Part shown: one piece after another, positions 5,334 through 7,461 of the stretch | Position numbering within the stretch: position 1 is the first letter of the stretch | How the letters are laid out: each line of letters opens with the position of its first letter | Assembly: GCA_020024215.1 (NCBI GenBank) | Contig: JAHHUC010000080.1 | Location: 1 to 7,461, forward strand | Length of the DNA stretch: 7,461 nucleotides | Reading direction: 5' to 3' | Source: Oscillospiraceae bacterium | GTDB taxonomy: Bacteria; Bacillota; Clostridia; Oscillospirales; Ruminococcaceae | The notes under the pieces: generated by a model | The model's database searches: none | The model's input: the letters and a program-made list of their open reading frames with translations, nothing else | What the model was told of the DNA's origin: nothing | Position numbers and translations under genes: made by a program

Positions 5334-5918
5334 TTACATATAAAGCTTTTTAAGCTTTCGCAGCTTTGGCAGCACAGAAAGCTTTTTTAAGGGCGCAAGA
5401 ACAGCAAGCAGCATGAACAGAAAATCCAAGTCGGCAACAAGAAAAACGGCAATAACCAAATTCTGCTCCTCATAAAGCAGAAAAATCTGGAAAATTGATA
5501 TGATAAAAAACACCGCCGCGGCAAAGGACAGCTTGATGTATTCCCTGTTTGCCCCTTTTATATCCTTAAAAAGCTCTTCATTTTTTTCTAAGGGGGACAG
5601 GTTTTCTAAAATCCAGTCCTGCTTTCTTTTTTCATTCACTCTTATGATGTGGCATATCCCTAGGGAGGAGACTGCTGCTATTGCAAATATGCATTTTATC
5701 AAACGCATAAAATCACCGCCCATAAAAAGCTTTTCAGGCAGGCTCATTATCCCGATTCCCACAGCTAAGGAGAAAATAAGCCACAGCAGGCTGCATACGG
5801 GCCTTACATGGTTTATTTCCATCAGAAGCTCATTTGAAATGTGATAAAATTCTTCAGATTCGGTGGAAAAATAATAGGAACCGCCTTGCCTTGATGCTCC
5901 TATCTGCACAAGCTTCAT
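5334..5918 (-). CDS. Hypothetical four-helix membrane protein
   Basis: I do not recognise this 194-aa protein. It has two membrane hairpins: helices at about 41-58 and 70-92, a charged cytosolic-looking middle (93-127, rich in Lys and Glu), then helices at about 129-148 and 153-176. The N-terminal 40 residues are soluble, with SYYFSTESEEFYHIS (14-28). The C-terminus ends in a basic Leu/Lys tail (LKKLSVLPKLRKLKKLYM, 177-194) that could form an amphipathic membrane-surface helix. The ATG at 5918 follows a modest ribosome site (AAGG, with GAGG a few bases earlier). It starts 16 bp after the thioesterase stop, so it is the last gene of a three-gene operon and is followed by the terminator at 5271-5313. 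No catalytic motif is evident. Confidence 0.8.
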   Translation of the reverse strand: MKLVQIGASRQGGSYYFSTESEEFYHISNELLMEINHVRPVCSLLWLIFSLAVGIGIMSLPEKLFMGGDFMRLIKCIFAIAAVSSLGICHIIRVNEKRKQDWILENLSPLEKNEELFKDIKGANREYIKLSFAAAVFFIISIFQIFLLYEEQNLVIAVFLVADLDFLFMLLAVLAPLKKLSVLPKLRKLKKLYM

Positions 5919-5934
5919 AGGCCTTGCCTCACAA

Positions 5935-6378
5935 TTACTTTAAAATGCAGAAGGTAGCCGAGCCAAAGGCAATAAGCTTTTTTGTATCTGCATTTTGTAT
6001 CTCACAGTTAAGGGAGATCAGTGTGGAGCCCAGCTTTTTGCACCATGCCTTGCAGATGAGCATATCTCCTAAAAAGGCGGCATTTACAAAGCGGACATTT
6101 ATATCCGCTGTGGGCGCCGCCTTATGCTCATCCATAGCATAGGCAAGACACCCCATGCTCATATCCATAGCTGTTGTCAATATTCCGCCGTGGCAGGCGT
6201 TGAGGGTGTTTATCATAAAGGGAGTAACTCTGAAGGCAAGCTCCAGACTTGCATCCTCATAGGAATAGCTCAGCGGATAAAGCCCCATTTTGGAATTTAT
6301 GGAATCCTCGCTGCTGTTGTTTAAATTATCAAAAAAATTTACAATATCCTTGAAAATATACGCAGTTTTTTCTGTCAC
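5935..6378 (-). CDS. PaaI-like hotdog-fold acyl-CoA thioesterase
   Basis: This 147-aa single-domain hotdog protein probably hydrolyses acyl-CoA or aryl-CoA thioesters in the cytosol as a multimer. The family signature is NACHGGILTTAMDMSMG (60-76): N60, the H63-G64-G65 oxyanion-hole turn and D72, the position of the catalytic Asp in PaaI-type enzymes. The remaining strands (ADINVRFVNAAFLGDMLICKAWCKKLGSTL, about 91-120, in two parts around the FLGD turn) follow the usual 4HBT pattern, in which a G-D turn precedes the next strand. The first 28 residues form an N-terminal helix common in this group. The start is GTG, set by AGGAGG 8 nt upstream; the first ATG-encoded Met would be residue 31, within the fold. 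It lies 12 bp after the permease stop. The substrate cannot be told from sequence. Confidence 0.9.
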   Translation of the reverse strand: MTEKTAYIFKDIVNFFDNLNNSSEDSINSKMGLYPLSYSYEDASLELAFRVTPFMINTLNACHGGILTTAMDMSMGCLAYAMDEHKAAPTADINVRFVNAAFLGDMLICKAWCKKLGSTLISLNCEIQNADTKKLIAFGSATFCILK

Positions 6379-6386
6379 AGAATAAT

Positions 6387-6392
6387 CCTCCT
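6387..6392 (-). promoter_or_regulatory. Ribosome binding site overlapping the permease stop, fixing a GTG start
   Basis: AGGAGG on the minus strand shares its AG with the TAG stop (6391-6393) of the upstream permease and lies 8 nt from the GTG at 6378. The arrangement supports coupled translation and the GTG start. Confidence 0.85.
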
Positions 6393-7152
6393 AAACAAAA
6401 AGTTCTATCAAAAGCTTTGCCATAATTGCTGCTATAACCGTCACAATAAGCGGCTTTATAACTCGGCTGCCCTTATCTATTGCCAGCTTTGAGCCTATGG
6501 CAGAGCCTATTATTGACGCTGTGGCACATTTTATTCCCAAGATTATGTCCACATTTTGGGAAAATAAAAATACTATAAGCGAGCCTAAATTTGAAGCCAG
6601 GTTTATAAGCTTTGAGGTTCCCGATGCCTTTACATAATCCATCTTTATGAAGGAGCAGAAGGCAAGCACAAGAAAGGTTCCCGTGCCGGGGCCGAAAAAT
6701 CCGTCATAGCAGCCGCAGAGAAAGCCGATGACTGCCGAAACGAAAAAAAGCTTTCTGCCCTTTATCATACAGGAGCTGTCATCCTCTGATTTTCTTGCGC
6801 CGAAAAGCATTATTCCGGCTGCCAGAGGAAGAAGTATCAAAAGGCATATTGACAGCACCCTTTCAGGCAGCAGCAGTATAAGCCTTGCCCCCAAAGCCGA
6901 GCCTATCAGCGAGGAGGGAAAGGCAAATATAACCGACTGCCACACCACCTGATTGCTTTTTGCAAATTTATAGGAGGCGTAGGCTGTCCCGAAAAAGTTG
7001 CCGAATTTGTTGTTGCCTGTTGCCATCTTCAAAGGAAGCCCTGCCAGGGCATAGGCAGGAAGCGAAATAAGTCCTCCTCCTCCTGCGATGGAATCCACAA
7101 AGCCGGCAAGCGCAATGGCAAGCAAAAGCAAAAGCTCGGTTAATAAACTCAT
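6391..7152 (-). CDS. TauE/SafE (TSUP) family membrane permease, YfcA-like
   Basis: This 253-aa protein has about eight membrane segments and the two-repeat layout of the TSUP family (normally about 250 aa). The first repeat carries GFVDSIAGGGGLISLPAY (17-34) followed by ATGNNKFGNFFG (44-55). The second carries GFLCGCYDGFFGPGTGTF (143-160) and ASGTSKLINLASNLGSL (176-192), close to the pattern of E. coli YfcA. Relatives export sulfite, sulfoacetate or other organosulfur or carboxylate anions, but the substrate is not readable from sequence. GGGAG lies about 7 nt before the ATG at 7152. It leads an apparent operon with the thioesterase and a hypothetical membrane protein. This could mean export of an acid released from a CoA ester, which is inference only. 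The promoter at 7191-7219 precedes it. Confidence 0.93.
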   Translation of the reverse strand: MSLLTELLLLLAIALAGFVDSIAGGGGLISLPAYALAGLPLKMATGNNKFGNFFGTAYASYKFAKSNQVVWQSVIFAFPSSLIGSALGARLILLLPERVLSICLLILLPLAAGIMLFGARKSEDDSSCMIKGRKLFFVSAVIGFLCGCYDGFFGPGTGTFLVLAFCSFIKMDYVKASGTSKLINLASNLGSLIVFLFSQNVDIILGIKCATASIIGSAIGSKLAIDKGSRVIKPLIVTVIAAIMAKLLIELFV

Positions 7153-7190
7153 GTTTGTTCTCCCTTATCACATGCTGATGTCTAACGTAA

Positions 7191-7219
7191 ACTTTATAAC
7201 ATCAAAACCGTTTTGTCAA
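7191..7219 (-). promoter_or_regulatory. Promoter of the TSUP-thioesterase operon
   Basis: On the minus strand a perfect TTGACA (7214-7219) is followed by TAAAGT (7191-7196) at 17 nt or TATAAA (7193-7198) at 15 nt. Either gives a transcript starting near 7185, about 35 nt before the permease ATG. Confidence 0.6.
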
Positions 7220-7248
7220 TAAAAAGCGGAATTTATTGAAATAAAGCA

Positions 7249-7301
7249 TTAAAAGCCGCCTTTTGCAGGGAAGCTTAATTGCTTAAAGCATGGCTTTTTA
7301 A
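7249..7301. other. Imperfect branched hairpin in the divergent intergenic region
   Basis: TTAAAAGCC (7249-7257) pairs with GGCTTTTTAA (7292-7301) with one bulged T, and AAGC/GCTT (7271-7274, 7281-7284) forms an inner hairpin. On the plus strand the base of the stem is T-rich, so it could insulate the tRNA promoter from upstream transcription. No plus-strand gene ends nearby, so its purpose is unclear. Confidence 0.3.
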
Positions 7302-7330
7302 AAAAATTATAAAAAAATCGGAAAAAGGTG

Positions 7331-7359
7331 TTGACAAACAATAAAAGTTCTGTTATTAT
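7331..7359 (+). promoter_or_regulatory. Consensus promoter of the tRNA gene
   Basis: TTGACA (7331-7336), a 17-nt spacer and TATTAT (7354-7359) make a near-consensus vegetative promoter. The start would fall near 7366. The 45-nt leader holds a 6-bp hairpin, GCTGTC (7366-7371) with GACAGC (7386-7391), before the tRNA. Confidence 0.8.
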
Positions 7360-7411
7360 GATGAAGCTGTCAGCGCGATAGTAAAGACAGCGGACAAGGA
7401 AGGCATAAGAT

Positions 7412-7461
7412 GCTGGTGTAGCTCAGTTGGTAGAGCAGCTGATTTGTAATCAGCAGGTCGG
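7412..7461 (+). tRNA. tRNA-Thr (anticodon UGU), cut by the window end
   Basis: The first 50 nt of a tRNA are present. The acceptor 5' strand is GCTGGTG (7412-7418). The D arm is GCTC...GAGC (7421-7436, with AGTTGGTA in the loop). The anticodon arm is GCTGA (7438-7442) and TCAGC (7450-7454), with perfect pairing. The loop TTTGTAA (7443-7449) places TGT at positions 34-36, reading ACA and probably other Thr codons. The variable loop AGGTC and the first two bases of the T stem follow; the rest lies beyond the window. More tRNA genes may follow from the same promoter. Confidence 0.93.

Noticed and set aside
7306..7334. Minus-strand TATAAT with TCAACA at 17 nt, overlapping the tRNA promoter
   Set aside because: It lies in an A/T run where TATAAT arises easily, the -35 is weak, and no gene or terminator-bounded RNA follows before the permease promoter.

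Overview
The window looks like chromosomal DNA of a low-to-moderate G+C anaerobic Firmicute, most likely a member of Clostridia. The signs are strong AGGAGG-type ribosome binding sites, TTG and GTG starts, U-tract terminators, TTGACA/TATAAT promoters, and a Sigma_reg-type anti-sigma partner beside an ECF sigma factor. No plasmid, phage, insertion sequence or CRISPR element is visible. The taxon is inferred from style and gene families, not from a marker gene.

Layout from left to right. (1) 1-1913: a methyl-accepting chemotaxis protein on the minus strand, with its own promoter and a strong terminator. (2) 1914-2236: a gene-free stretch that is not empty. On the minus strand it holds a well-formed promoter (2097-2125), about 110 nt of self-complementary RNA, and an intrinsic terminator with a run of seven U. 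I read this as an undescribed small RNA or riboswitch-like leader of about 155 nt ahead of the chemoreceptor gene. A 25-bp imperfect dyad and the ECF operon promoter region lie between this unit and the rightward genes. (3) 2237-3901: an ECF sigma factor directly abutting its transmembrane anti-sigma factor. (4) 4056-5265: a divergent cation diffusion facilitator overlapping a small DUF1294 membrane protein. (5) 5334-7152, minus strand: an apparent operon of a TauE/SafE (TSUP) permease, a PaaI-like hotdog thioesterase and an unrecognised four-helix membrane protein, closed by a strong terminator. (6) 7331-7461: a consensus promoter and the first 50 nt of a tRNA-Thr(UGU), cut by the window end.

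How they fit together: the sigma/anti-sigma pair is a self-contained envelope signalling module, probably autoregulated. The chemoreceptor is a separate sensory gene whose expression may be influenced by the upstream RNA. The CDF/DUF1294 pair and the TSUP operon are small transport-related units facing each other across a shared terminator region. The least conventional element is the RNA unit at 1935-2125. The other genes belong to known families, although the CDF lacks several metal-binding residues typical of its family.
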